Assembly: GCA_016297965.1 (NCBI GenBank)
Contig: JAEDDP010000002.1
Coordinates: forward strand, 76,891 to 140,890
Length of the DNA: 64,000 nucleotides
Reading direction: 5' to 3'
Source of the DNA: Alphaproteobacteria bacterium
GTDB taxonomy: Bacteria; Pseudomonadota; Alphaproteobacteria; Rs-D84; CACZYB01
Made by a program: the position numbers and the translations under genes. Below are positions 25,688-33,563 of the stretch, piece by piece. The notes under the pieces were generated by a model. It had not been told where the DNA came from, searched no databases, and saw only the letters and a list, made by a program, of their open reading frames with translations. The first letter of the stretch is position 1; each line of letters starts with the position of its first letter.

Positions 25688-26551
25688 ATGGCTGGAAATA
25701 AAGTTTATATTATATGTGGTCCGACCGCAAGTGGTAAAAGTTCGGTTGCTTTGGATTTGGCGATGAATAATAACGGGGTAATCATAAATGCCGACAGTCA
25801 ACAAGTTTATCGGGAATTGCCGATTTTGACGGCTTGTCCTTCAAGTGATGATTATGGTCGTGTGGAACACAAACTTTATCAATTTTATGATGGTTTCCGT
25901 CGTATGGATGCAAGTCTTTGGGTGGAATATGCGGTAAAGGAAATTCGTGAAGCACAAGAGCGGGGCAAGATTCCGTTTGTTGTTGGTGGTACCGGATTTT
26001 ATATAAAGGCATTGACCGAAGGGCTTTCCGTTATTCCATCAATTCCATATAATATTCGGGATCAGGTAAGAAAAGAGGGAATAAGGGCAAAAAATGTTGA
26101 ACTTTTTGAAATTTTGAAAAAGTATGATAAGGATTTATGCGAAAGAATTTCTCCATCTGACAGGCAACGTATTTTGCGTGGAATTGAAGTTTTTCGTGCG
26201 ACGGGTGTACCTTTGTCTGCATGGCAAAGAAATAAAAAAATTAAGCCTATGCCGGATGTGGAGTTTGATTTAAAGGTTATTGATTTTGAAATGCCGGTCC
26301 TTGAAAAACGGATTGCACTTCGTTGTGATGCAATGATAAATGCTGGTGTTGTGGATGAGGTTAAAAAACTTTATAGCCTTGATTATCCGGAACGGTCCGC
26401 GATATTTAAAGTTATTGGTGTTGAAACGATAAAAAAGTACATTGATGGACTTATTTCAATGGATGAAATGAAAAGGGAAATCATCCTTTTGACCCGTCAG
26501 TATGCCAAACGGCAAAGAACTTTTTTTAGAACCCAGTTGAATAGGGAATAA
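25688..26551 (+). CDS. miaA: tRNA dimethylallyltransferase
   Basis: 287 residues; AAGGA upstream of the ATG. Adds a dimethylallyl group to A37 of tRNAs reading UNN codons. Signatures: P-loop CGPTASGKSSVALDLA, NADSQQVYRELPILTACP, GGTGFYIKALTEGL, and a C-terminal RQYAKRQRTFFR. Slightly shorter than the E. coli enzyme. It has its own leader and is followed by a separate promoter. Confidence 0.97.
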   Translation: MAGNKVYIICGPTASGKSSVALDLAMNNNGVIINADSQQVYRELPILTACPSSDDYGRVEHKLYQFYDGFRRMDASLWVEYAVKEIREAQERGKIPFVVGGTGFYIKALTEGLSVIPSIPYNIRDQVRKEGIRAKNVELFEILKKYDKDLCERISPSDRQRILRGIEVFRATGVPLSAWQRNKKIKPMPDVEFDLKVIDFEMPVLEKRIALRCDAMINAGVVDEVKKLYSLDYPERSAIFKVIGVETIKKYIDGLISMDEMKREIILLTRQYAKRQRTFFRTQLNRE

Positions 26552-26568
26552 CTTTTCTTTTTGATGAA

Positions 26569-26597
26569 TTGACGGCAACTCTTTTTTATGATATTAT
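26569..26597 (+). promoter_or_regulatory. Promoter for the 469-residue protein
   Basis: TTGACG (26569-26574), 17 bp, TATTAT (26592-26597) with an extended TGA. The start codon is at 26625 after AAAAGGGG. Confidence 0.65.
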
Positions 26598-26624
26598 ATA
26601 AGAAGAATAAAAAGGGGTTTTCGT

Positions 26625-28034
26625 ATGGATAACAGTTTAGTTAATGCATCATTGGCAAATTTAACAGCTCATTTTGGTGGACGTGAGGCGAATGCTTTTT
26701 CTTCCCTTGCAAATTTGTGTTCGGTGGAACCTTCGGTTTCAAATAAACTTGTCAAAATGTCGTATTTAAGTTTTTTGTGCGACCATATGACCGATGAAAT
26801 GTGGCGTGGATTGGAAATTTCTAAAAATATGTACGGTTCATCAACCGGTGCGGATATTGAAAATTTTTGGCGGACAAAGTCGTCCGAAATTATTTCCGAT
26901 TTGAAGGCAGATTTAAGTATTCAAAATATTGATAATGTTTATAAAAGATATATGGCTTTGTTTTCCGATATGCGAAACGACTTTGCTCCATTTGTTCAAC
27001 GAATGGATGTTGGGATGTCCGGTGAGGTTGCCATTCTTGACAGTATGAAATTTGACTTTTTGGGGGGTGAAAAAGGTTCGTCCCAAAAGGAAGAGAAAAC
27101 TGCAACCATTGATGAAAAAATTGATATGAAAAATGTTGCAACCATTACTGAGATTATTGAGCCGGAAAAGAAAACAAAGAAAAAGAATGATGTTGAGCCG
27201 GCAAAGGTTGATACTCCACAGGTAAAGGAAAAGGTTGAACCGGAAAATGCTCCTGATACTTCAAAAGAAAAAATGGTGTCTGATGAACTTGATGATGCCA
27301 AGTCGGATGATGGGGAAGATAAGGTGGCATTTTTGCACCCACTTACCTATGTTGTTGAAAATTTTGTTGCATCGGATACGGATGGAAATATTTTGAATGA
27401 TGTTAAAATTACATCCGATGAAAAGTCAAAAATTATTGATAGGGTGAAGGTTGGTGATACCGAATATAGTATTGGAGATAAGTCGGTTGTTCAATACCGT
27501 GAGGATAAAATTACGGCGAAAAAAGAATTAAATTCATTAACCGTGGCACATAAAACAAACAGGGATGTTGAGCTTGCCTCGGTTATAACAAGTATTATTT
27601 CAACCGCGGAATATATGAAAAAATCTAAACAGGAACCATTTGTTTTGAACCTTAACTTGAAAACCGAAGATTTTGCACAAAAGGTAAGTTCGGCTTTGTT
27701 TGACCTTATGAATAGCGAATTTTTTGAAGGTAAGGATGGCAAAAAAACTTCGTTTGATTTTTCCGGAGTTTCCGAATTTAAGTTTAATGGTGTAAGTGTT
27801 TCAAAGGAAAGCTTTACCAATGCCAAAAATTTGGATGACTTTGATAAGGTAATCTTTGGGGCTTCGTTTGCCGACAAATCGGGTGAAAATAAAAAATCCA
27901 ATGATGCGAAAAATAAGCAATTTGATGCGGGTACGGCAAAGTTAAATTCGGATTATTTGGACGAGTTGCCAGAATTACCACCGGAAATAACACCGGAAAT
28001 GATGAAAGTATTGTTGGGTGAAAATTCAAAGTAG
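26625..28034 (+). CDS. Cytoplasmic acidic protein of unknown function
   Basis: 469 residues with no signal peptide or membrane segment. Residues 1-125 look like a helical domain (VNASLANLTAHFGGREANAF, YLSFLCDHMTDEMW, IQNIDNVYKRYMALFSDMR). Residues about 145-225 are a Glu/Lys/Pro/Val-rich linker, likely disordered. Residues 230-430 form a second mixed domain with Asp/Lys/Ser-rich strands and a FDFSGVSEFKFNGVSVS segment. The C-terminus is Pro/Glu-rich (ELPELPPEITPEM). No family recognised. It sits between miaA and the third secreted protein, with its own promoter and RBS, so it appears to be a genuine lineage-specific gene. Confidence 0.75.
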   Translation: MDNSLVNASLANLTAHFGGREANAFSSLANLCSVEPSVSNKLVKMSYLSFLCDHMTDEMWRGLEISKNMYGSSTGADIENFWRTKSSEIISDLKADLSIQNIDNVYKRYMALFSDMRNDFAPFVQRMDVGMSGEVAILDSMKFDFLGGEKGSSQKEEKTATIDEKIDMKNVATITEIIEPEKKTKKKNDVEPAKVDTPQVKEKVEPENAPDTSKEKMVSDELDDAKSDDGEDKVAFLHPLTYVVENFVASDTDGNILNDVKITSDEKSKIIDRVKVGDTEYSIGDKSVVQYREDKITAKKELNSLTVAHKTNRDVELASVITSIISTAEYMKKSKQEPFVLNLNLKTEDFAQKVSSALFDLMNSEFFEGKDGKKTSFDFSGVSEFKFNGVSVSKESFTNAKNLDDFDKVIFGASFADKSGENKKSNDAKNKQFDAGTAKLNSDYLDELPELPPEITPEMMKVLLGENSK

Positions 28035-28074
28035 GGTGTTTTGTATATTCTTTTGTTTTTATTGTAAAAAAAAG

Positions 28075-28103
28075 TTTACAATCATATAAAAAAGAGTTAT
28101 ACT
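28075..28103 (+). promoter_or_regulatory. Promoter for the third secreted protein
   Basis: TTTACA (28075-28080), 17 bp, TATACT (28098-28103), about 30 nt before the ATG at 28133. Confidence 0.6.
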
Positions 28104-28132
28104 TGGCTGTATAGGATTGTATGGAGGATATG

Positions 28133-30064
28133 ATGAAGACAAAGAATAAAATTTTAACGGCATTTTGTTTGTTGTTTGCCACGCTTCTTGTTGCACCAGT
28201 GGATGGTTATTCCGCGGTGAAAAAGGTGAGGGCAAAGTCTTCAAGGTCAAAATCCTCAAAGTCTTCCAAAAAGAAAAATAAACTTACCGTTGATGATGAA
28301 AGGGCGTCAACCCGTGCAACATCCCGTGGTACTTCGGTGTCTTCATCAACATCATCCACGATGGATGAAGGAACCGAAATTATCAACCTTACATCAAGTC
28401 TTCTTTCGTGTATAAGTGCACAATGTTCCGATACAATTGATTTTGATAAATGTTTTAAAACAAGCAATATTGATATGTATATGGCGGGTAATTCCGATTG
28501 TCAAAAGTATTTGAATGCTGCATCTTCGGATACCGTACGAACACAGGCAAAGGCGGCCGTTGTGTCAAAGGTAAAGGGGTATTTGCAGGAAGCATGTACG
28601 AATGCCGGCGGAAAGGTTAGCGGTTCAACATGTAAGTTTGATATTTATTATTATGCACGTTCCGCAGACGGAAGTCATTCCAAAAAATCTTCGGCAAAGT
28701 CGGTTTCAATCGGTCAAACATTTACATGTACCTATGCCTCATTTGGTCTTAGCGCCCAAGATTTGGAATACAAACTTGGTACAACAGCCGAAGATAAGGT
28801 TGCGTATTTTAAAACTACGATGGATCTTGTAAGTGGTGGATTGAATACCGGATTACAGGTTTGGTCCGCAATGAAAAATTCAAAGGATATTAAACGAAAG
28901 GAACAAATGCACGGTGATGGCTACTTTATGTTTAATGGAAAGGAACTTACCAATATTTGTTATGAAAAAGAGTTTAATTATGGTCCAAGTGGTTATGGAA
29001 AGAAGGCCGAAATTAAACAGTTGGTTGCAGATGGCGTATGTGATGAATCAACAATGACAACCGATTCAAATGGTGCATGGTATTGTGTGAATAATGAAAT
29101 GAATTTAACTAAGTCTTGTAAATCAAGTAGTGATTACAACAATTATATTAAAGATGGAGGTAATGGCTCAATAAACGAATGTTCTACTGTTGAAAATCTA
29201 AAACTTTCTGATGGTCCTGAGAGTGCTAAAAAATGTTGGGTGAAGATTAGTAAGGCAACCGATATTTCAATTTCCGAAAAACTTAGTGAACTTATCAGAA
29301 CAAAGATGGATTTGGATAGTATGGCGCAGGATGCTGCGAGTGCACAAAATAGTATAAATATTTTGAATTCAGTGACTGTTGGTGCTAAGCAGGTGGCTTA
29401 TGCAGATGCAATCAATACTATGCTTGGTGGAAGTTCAACTGGAACAGCTTATGATTATTATGTTATGAACTTGAAAGACGATAGTTATGGTAATACGAAA
29501 TGGAAATGGAGAAAAGATGGTGGGTCAGATAATGATTGTCAATATGGAGGTACTTATATAGGAAATGCAAGTGCCGCCGCTGATTGTGTTGGCTTGGATA
29601 AAGTCGTTTCGTGTGATAAGTTGAATGATAATACTTATGGTTGCGTTGGAAGAACTAAAACTGAAACGAAAAAACCTTCTGGTGATAATGGTTATATTAC
29701 GCAAGGTGTGAATAAATTAAAAGAAATTTCAAAGATAAATTTTAGAGATGAAGAAAGTGAAAAGGTTGTAAAGAATTACAATACGGTTAAGAATGCATAT
29801 ACAAACAATCAAAATTCCTTGAATACAAAGAAAAAGGAATTGCAGGAATTGAAGGATGCGCAAAGTGGCTCAATTTCAAGTATTGCGTCAACATCCACAC
29901 AAACTTTGATGAATACGGCGAATACGCTTATTACAACAAAGATGAATTCCGATTCAAAGAGGGGAACGATGACCGGAAATTGTTATCTTGGTGATCCGGC
30001 GAATGGAAACCTTTTCCTTACCGAAGGAACATCAAAAAAGATTGATTGGAAATTGTTTAATTAA
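28133..30064 (+). CDS. Large secreted protein with Lys/Arg/Ser tract and Cys-containing body
   Basis: 643 residues from the ATG at 28133: GGAGG (28123-28127) is 5 nt upstream, and the earlier in-frame ATG at 28121 overlaps the Shine-Dalgarno. Signal peptide LTAFCLLFATLLVAPVDGYS, then a Lys/Arg/Ser run (KVRAKSSRSKSSKSSKKKNK) and a Ser/Thr stretch. The body has spaced Cys pairs (LLSCISAQCSDTIDFDKC; CTNAGGKVSGSTC), helices at residues 370-440, and a Lys/Glu/Gln coiled-coil-like helix near 550-590. Same architecture as the proteins at 5610, 13823 and 58306 without obvious overall identity. Function unknown. Confidence 0.8.
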   Translation: MKTKNKILTAFCLLFATLLVAPVDGYSAVKKVRAKSSRSKSSKSSKKKNKLTVDDERASTRATSRGTSVSSSTSSTMDEGTEIINLTSSLLSCISAQCSDTIDFDKCFKTSNIDMYMAGNSDCQKYLNAASSDTVRTQAKAAVVSKVKGYLQEACTNAGGKVSGSTCKFDIYYYARSADGSHSKKSSAKSVSIGQTFTCTYASFGLSAQDLEYKLGTTAEDKVAYFKTTMDLVSGGLNTGLQVWSAMKNSKDIKRKEQMHGDGYFMFNGKELTNICYEKEFNYGPSGYGKKAEIKQLVADGVCDESTMTTDSNGAWYCVNNEMNLTKSCKSSSDYNNYIKDGGNGSINECSTVENLKLSDGPESAKKCWVKISKATDISISEKLSELIRTKMDLDSMAQDAASAQNSINILNSVTVGAKQVAYADAINTMLGGSSTGTAYDYYVMNLKDDSYGNTKWKWRKDGGSDNDCQYGGTYIGNASAAADCVGLDKVVSCDKLNDNTYGCVGRTKTETKKPSGDNGYITQGVNKLKEISKINFRDEESEKVVKNYNTVKNAYTNNQNSLNTKKKELQELKDAQSGSISSIASTSTQTLMNTANTLITTKMNSDSKRGTMTGNCYLGDPANGNLFLTEGTSKKIDWKLFN

Positions 30065-30068
30065 AACT

Positions 30069-30090
30069 TCCCCCGTTTGGGGGATTTTTT
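30069..30090 (+). terminator. Rho-independent terminator
   Basis: TCCCCC, loop GTTT, GGGGGA, then T6, right after the third secreted protein. Confidence 0.85.
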
Positions 30091-30233
30091 ATTTCTTTGG
30101 GGGCTGTCTTTGTTTTGTATTTGTTGCAACCTTTTCATCCTGTTATTGTGAAAAAAATTTCCCCTATATATCCGTGTGTAAAAACTTTGTTGATTGTTTT
30201 TGTTTTGATAAAAATATACCTGTTTATTTAAAT

Positions 30234-30262
30234 AAAAAAAGGAGGTGTAAAAACCACCTCCC
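30234..30262 (-). terminator. Terminator after tkt
   Basis: On the minus strand GGAGGTG and CACCTCC form a 7-bp stem followed by T7. Confidence 0.85.
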
Positions 30263-30283
30263 AATATAAAAATTACATCACAT

Positions 30284-32275
30284 TTATTTTGATATTTCGG
30301 ACATAATTTTTTCGGCGATTTGTTCGGGTGTGAAACCGAAATGCTTCCTTAAATCCTCAGCGGGAGCGGATGCACCGAATGTATCAATTCCGATGTTTAT
30401 TTCGGCGTATTTGGACCAACCGAATGTTGAGCCTGCCTCAATTGAAACGGTGATTGTTTCCGGTGCAATAACGCTTTCCTTATATTCATCCGATTGAATG
30501 TCAAAAAGGTTCATTGATGGCATTGAAACAACACGTGAATTTATGCCGTGTTTTTCGCGGATGATTTTTTGAACCTTAATTGCCGTATAAACTTCGGTTC
30601 CCGTTGCGATTATTGTCATTAAATGTTCGCCGGTTGGGGCAAAATCACTTATTACATACGCACCCTTTGCAACCATATTTTCGGACAAATTTTCATTCCT
30701 TACCATTGGAGCGGATTGACGGGAAAACATAATTGCGGTTGGCTTTGTTTTTTCGGCGATGGCGATTTGCCATGCTTCAACCGACTCTATGGCATCGGCA
30801 GGGCGAATCACATTTATGTTTGGCATTGAACGAAGGCTTGCCAAATGTTCAATAGGTTGATGTGTTGGTCCGTCCTCGCCAATTAAAAAGCTGTCGTGTG
30901 TGAAAACATAAACTGGGGCAAGGTGCATAAGTGCAGAAAGGCGAAGTGCCGGTTTAAGGTAGTCAAGGAATGTGAAAAATGTTGACCCGAAAGCCTTAAA
31001 TCCGGAAAGGCAAAGTCCATTCATTGCCGCCGACATTTCGTGTTCGCGAATACCAAAGTGTATAAAATTTCCATCAAAGTTTTGGGCGGTGATTTCCTTT
31101 GTATGTGTTGTTTTTACACAGGTTGGACCGCACAAATCCGCCGTTCCACCGATAAGGTTTTTGATGTATGGAGTCATGTATTCAAGGATTGCACCGTTGG
31201 CGTTTCGGGTTGCCTTTTCATATTTTTCGGATGCAAACTTTTCCTTTAACTCCTCAAAAACTTTATCAATGTTTGTTTCCTTTGAACCGGAAATTGTTTT
31301 AATGAAATCCTTTTTATCGTCATCCAACTTTTCAATATTATCAAACCAAGTTTTTGCGGTTTCGTTGTTGCGGGTTGCAAATTCGGACCAAAATCCCAAT
31401 ACATCTGATGGAATTTCAAATGGAGTTGTTGGATAATTGGCAAGCTTTTTTGCCTCAATCACTTGGTCTTCGGTTAATGGGGTACCGTGTACGGATGCGG
31501 AATTTTCAACCGGAGCGTATCCCTTTCCAATTACGGTATGGGCATCAATAAATGCCGGTTTGTCCGAAGATTTTGCAAGTGTTAAAACAGAATCAATTTC
31601 ATTAATATCGTATGCATTTTTTATTTCAAAAATGTTCCAATTGTTTGCCTTGAACCTTGTCTTCATATCAACGGTATTTGCAATTGTTGCGTTGCCGTCA
31701 ATGGTGATGTTGTTATCGTCCCAAATAACGATAAGGTTGTTTAATTTTAATGTACCGGCAAGCGAGATTGCTTCCTCTGAAATACCTTCCATAAGGCAAC
31801 CATCACCGGCAAGTACGTATACCTTATTATCAATAATTTGTGGTGAAAGTTTTGCCTGTTTTACCTTTTCCGCAATGGCAATTCCAACGGATGTTGCGAT
31901 GCCTTGACCCAATGGGCCGGTTGTTGTTTCAATTCCCAAAAGGTTGCCGTATTCTGGGTGGCCCGCAGTTTTGGACCCAAGTGTGCGGAAGTTCTTTATA
32001 TCATCAAGTGTGATGTCGCTGTATCCATTGAAGTACAAAAGGGAATAAAGTAGGGCGGAACCATGTCCGGCGGACAAAATAAAGCTGTCGCGATTTTCCC
32101 ATTTCGGATATAGTGGTGAAAATTTAAGATGTTTTGCAAATAGTGTTGTGGCAAGTTCGGCCGTACCCATAGGAAGTCCAGGATGTCCGGATTTTGCCTT
32201 TGTTATCATATCAAGTGATAGAAAACGAACGGCGTTTGCCATTTTATTTATTTTTTCAATTTCTTTTTGTTGCAT
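30284..32275 (-). CDS. tkt: Transketolase
   Basis: 663 residues from the ATG at 32275, with AAGGAG upstream. Thiamine-diphosphate enzyme moving two-carbon units between sugar phosphates in the pentose phosphate pathway. Motifs: SLDMITKAKSGHPGLPMG, GHGSALLYSLLY, the ThDP motif GDGCLMEG...NLIVIWDDNN, HTVIGKGYAPVENSASVHG, FGIREHEMSAAMNGL, DSFLIGEDGPTHQPIEHL and the C-terminal FGWSKYAE. All catalytic regions are intact. Monocistronic with its own terminator. Confidence 0.98.
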   Translation of the reverse strand: MQQKEIEKINKMANAVRFLSLDMITKAKSGHPGLPMGTAELATTLFAKHLKFSPLYPKWENRDSFILSAGHGSALLYSLLYFNGYSDITLDDIKNFRTLGSKTAGHPEYGNLLGIETTTGPLGQGIATSVGIAIAEKVKQAKLSPQIIDNKVYVLAGDGCLMEGISEEAISLAGTLKLNNLIVIWDDNNITIDGNATIANTVDMKTRFKANNWNIFEIKNAYDINEIDSVLTLAKSSDKPAFIDAHTVIGKGYAPVENSASVHGTPLTEDQVIEAKKLANYPTTPFEIPSDVLGFWSEFATRNNETAKTWFDNIEKLDDDKKDFIKTISGSKETNIDKVFEELKEKFASEKYEKATRNANGAILEYMTPYIKNLIGGTADLCGPTCVKTTHTKEITAQNFDGNFIHFGIREHEMSAAMNGLCLSGFKAFGSTFFTFLDYLKPALRLSALMHLAPVYVFTHDSFLIGEDGPTHQPIEHLASLRSMPNINVIRPADAIESVEAWQIAIAEKTKPTAIMFSRQSAPMVRNENLSENMVAKGAYVISDFAPTGEHLMTIIATGTEVYTAIKVQKIIREKHGINSRVVSMPSMNLFDIQSDEYKESVIAPETITVSIEAGSTFGWSKYAEINIGIDTFGASAPAEDLRKHFGFTPEQIAEKIMSEISK

Positions 32276-32334
32276 TTTTATCTCCTTTACTTTAATATTT
32301 TTATATAACAATCTTTTGGGGAAAAAGCAAGAAA

Positions 32335-32775
32335 ATGAATGATAAAATTATAATTTATACAGATGGTGCATGCAGTGGTAATCCAGGAAAAGGTGGTTGG
32401 GGTGCCCTTATCCTTAATGATGGAAATTGTCAGGAATTTTATGGTGGTGATGCGTCCACAACAAACAATAAAATGGAACTTACTGCTGTTATAAATGCTT
32501 TGCAACGTGTGGGGCATACGGACAAGCAAATTTCCATTTGGACGGACAGTCAATATGTAAAAAATGGTATGACCGTGTGGATAAATACATGGAAAAAACA
32601 CCGTTGGATAAATTCGCAAAGGGAACCAGTGAAAAATAAAGATTTGTGGATTACACTTGACCGTCTTTGTGCCAAAAAAAATATTACCTGGCATTGGATA
32701 AAGGGACATAATGGTCATCCGGAAAATGAACGTGTGGATGAACTTGCAAGACAAGGGATTGCAGAGTTAGATTAG
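32335..32775 (+). CDS. rnhA: Ribonuclease HI
   Basis: 146 residues, family-typical. Cleaves the RNA strand of RNA-DNA hybrids. Carboxylate site: Asp10 in IYTDGACSGNPGKGGWG, Glu in NNKMELTAVINAL, Asp in WTDSQYVKNGM, then HWIKGHNGHPENERVDELAR with the final catalytic His and Asp. The shine-Dalgarno is weak (AAGCAAGAA). Its TAG stop is immediately followed by the ATG of the next gene, so the two are probably coupled. Confidence 0.97.
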   Translation: MNDKIIIYTDGACSGNPGKGGWGALILNDGNCQEFYGGDASTTNNKMELTAVINALQRVGHTDKQISIWTDSQYVKNGMTVWINTWKKHRWINSQREPVKNKDLWITLDRLCAKKNITWHWIKGHNGHPENERVDELARQGIAELD

Positions 32776-33492
32776 ATGAAGGCATTTGAGTATTCTTTTG
32801 TTATAAAACACAGTGATGGAAATGTTGATGTTATTCCCGTGGAATTTGAACGGTCGTTGCGGTCAAAGTCAATAAAGATAACACCTCAACTTGCCAAAAA
32901 GGTGATAAAAGTTTCGTATCCTGTTTATGTACTTCATTCCCGTGCGGTGGCATTTTTGGAAAGCAAAAAGGATTGGGTTGCAAAACAGCTTGAAAAGGTG
33001 CCGAAAACGACAAAGATTTGTGATGGGGCAAAGATTACCTTTTTGGGGACGGAATATAAAATTGAAAATATTCCGAATGCTCGGCGTGGTGTTTGGATTG
33101 AAGATTCATATATCTTTGTGTCCGGAGAACCGGAATTTTTAAACAGGCGGGTTAAGGATTTTTTTAAGGTTGAGGTTAGAAAATATCTTTCATCAAAGGC
33201 AAGGTATTATGCAAATAAAACCGGCAAAAAATTTTCAAAAATTACTGTAAAGGATACTACGTCCAGATGGGGTAGTTGTGCAAGCAATGGCAGTATCGCT
33301 TTTTCTTGGCGGTTGGGGTTTGCTCCTTTGTTTGTGATTGATTATATTGTTGCGCATGAGGTTGCCCATTTATCGGAAATGAATCACTCAATTAAGTTTT
33401 GGAAGTTGGTTAAAGAAATTTGTGATAGTGATGTGGATGAAGCGCAAAAATGGCTTTTGAAAAATGGAATCTATTTATATTCTATTGATTGA
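32776..33492 (+). CDS. YgjP-like M48-family metallopeptidase (DUF45)
   Basis: 238 residues. The C-terminal half carries DTTSRWGSCASNGSIAFSWR, then FVIDYIVAHEVAHLSEMNHSIKFW, the classic YgjP/WLM arrangement with HExxH and a third His in NHS. The N-terminal part (ITPQLAKKVIKVSYP...) is the beta-rich region seen in the family. No signal peptide, so cytoplasmic. It abuts the rnhA stop with no gap. Physiological role in the family is poorly defined. Ends in TGA. Confidence 0.88.
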   Translation: MKAFEYSFVIKHSDGNVDVIPVEFERSLRSKSIKITPQLAKKVIKVSYPVYVLHSRAVAFLESKKDWVAKQLEKVPKTTKICDGAKITFLGTEYKIENIPNARRGVWIEDSYIFVSGEPEFLNRRVKDFFKVEVRKYLSSKARYYANKTGKKFSKITVKDTTSRWGSCASNGSIAFSWRLGFAPLFVIDYIVAHEVAHLSEMNHSIKFWKLVKEICDSDVDEAQKWLLKNGIYLYSID

Positions 33493-33501
33493 TTTTTTAT
33501 C

Positions 33502-33530
33502 TTGAAACATAAAAGTTTTAAGTCTAGAAT
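33502..33530 (+). promoter_or_regulatory. Promoter for mrcA
   Basis: TTGAAA (33502-33507), 17 bp, TAGAAT (33525-33530), about 30 nt before the ATG at 33564. Confidence 0.6.
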
Positions 33531-33563
33531 GTGGTTGTTTTATTATTTTGGGGAAACTTTGTT

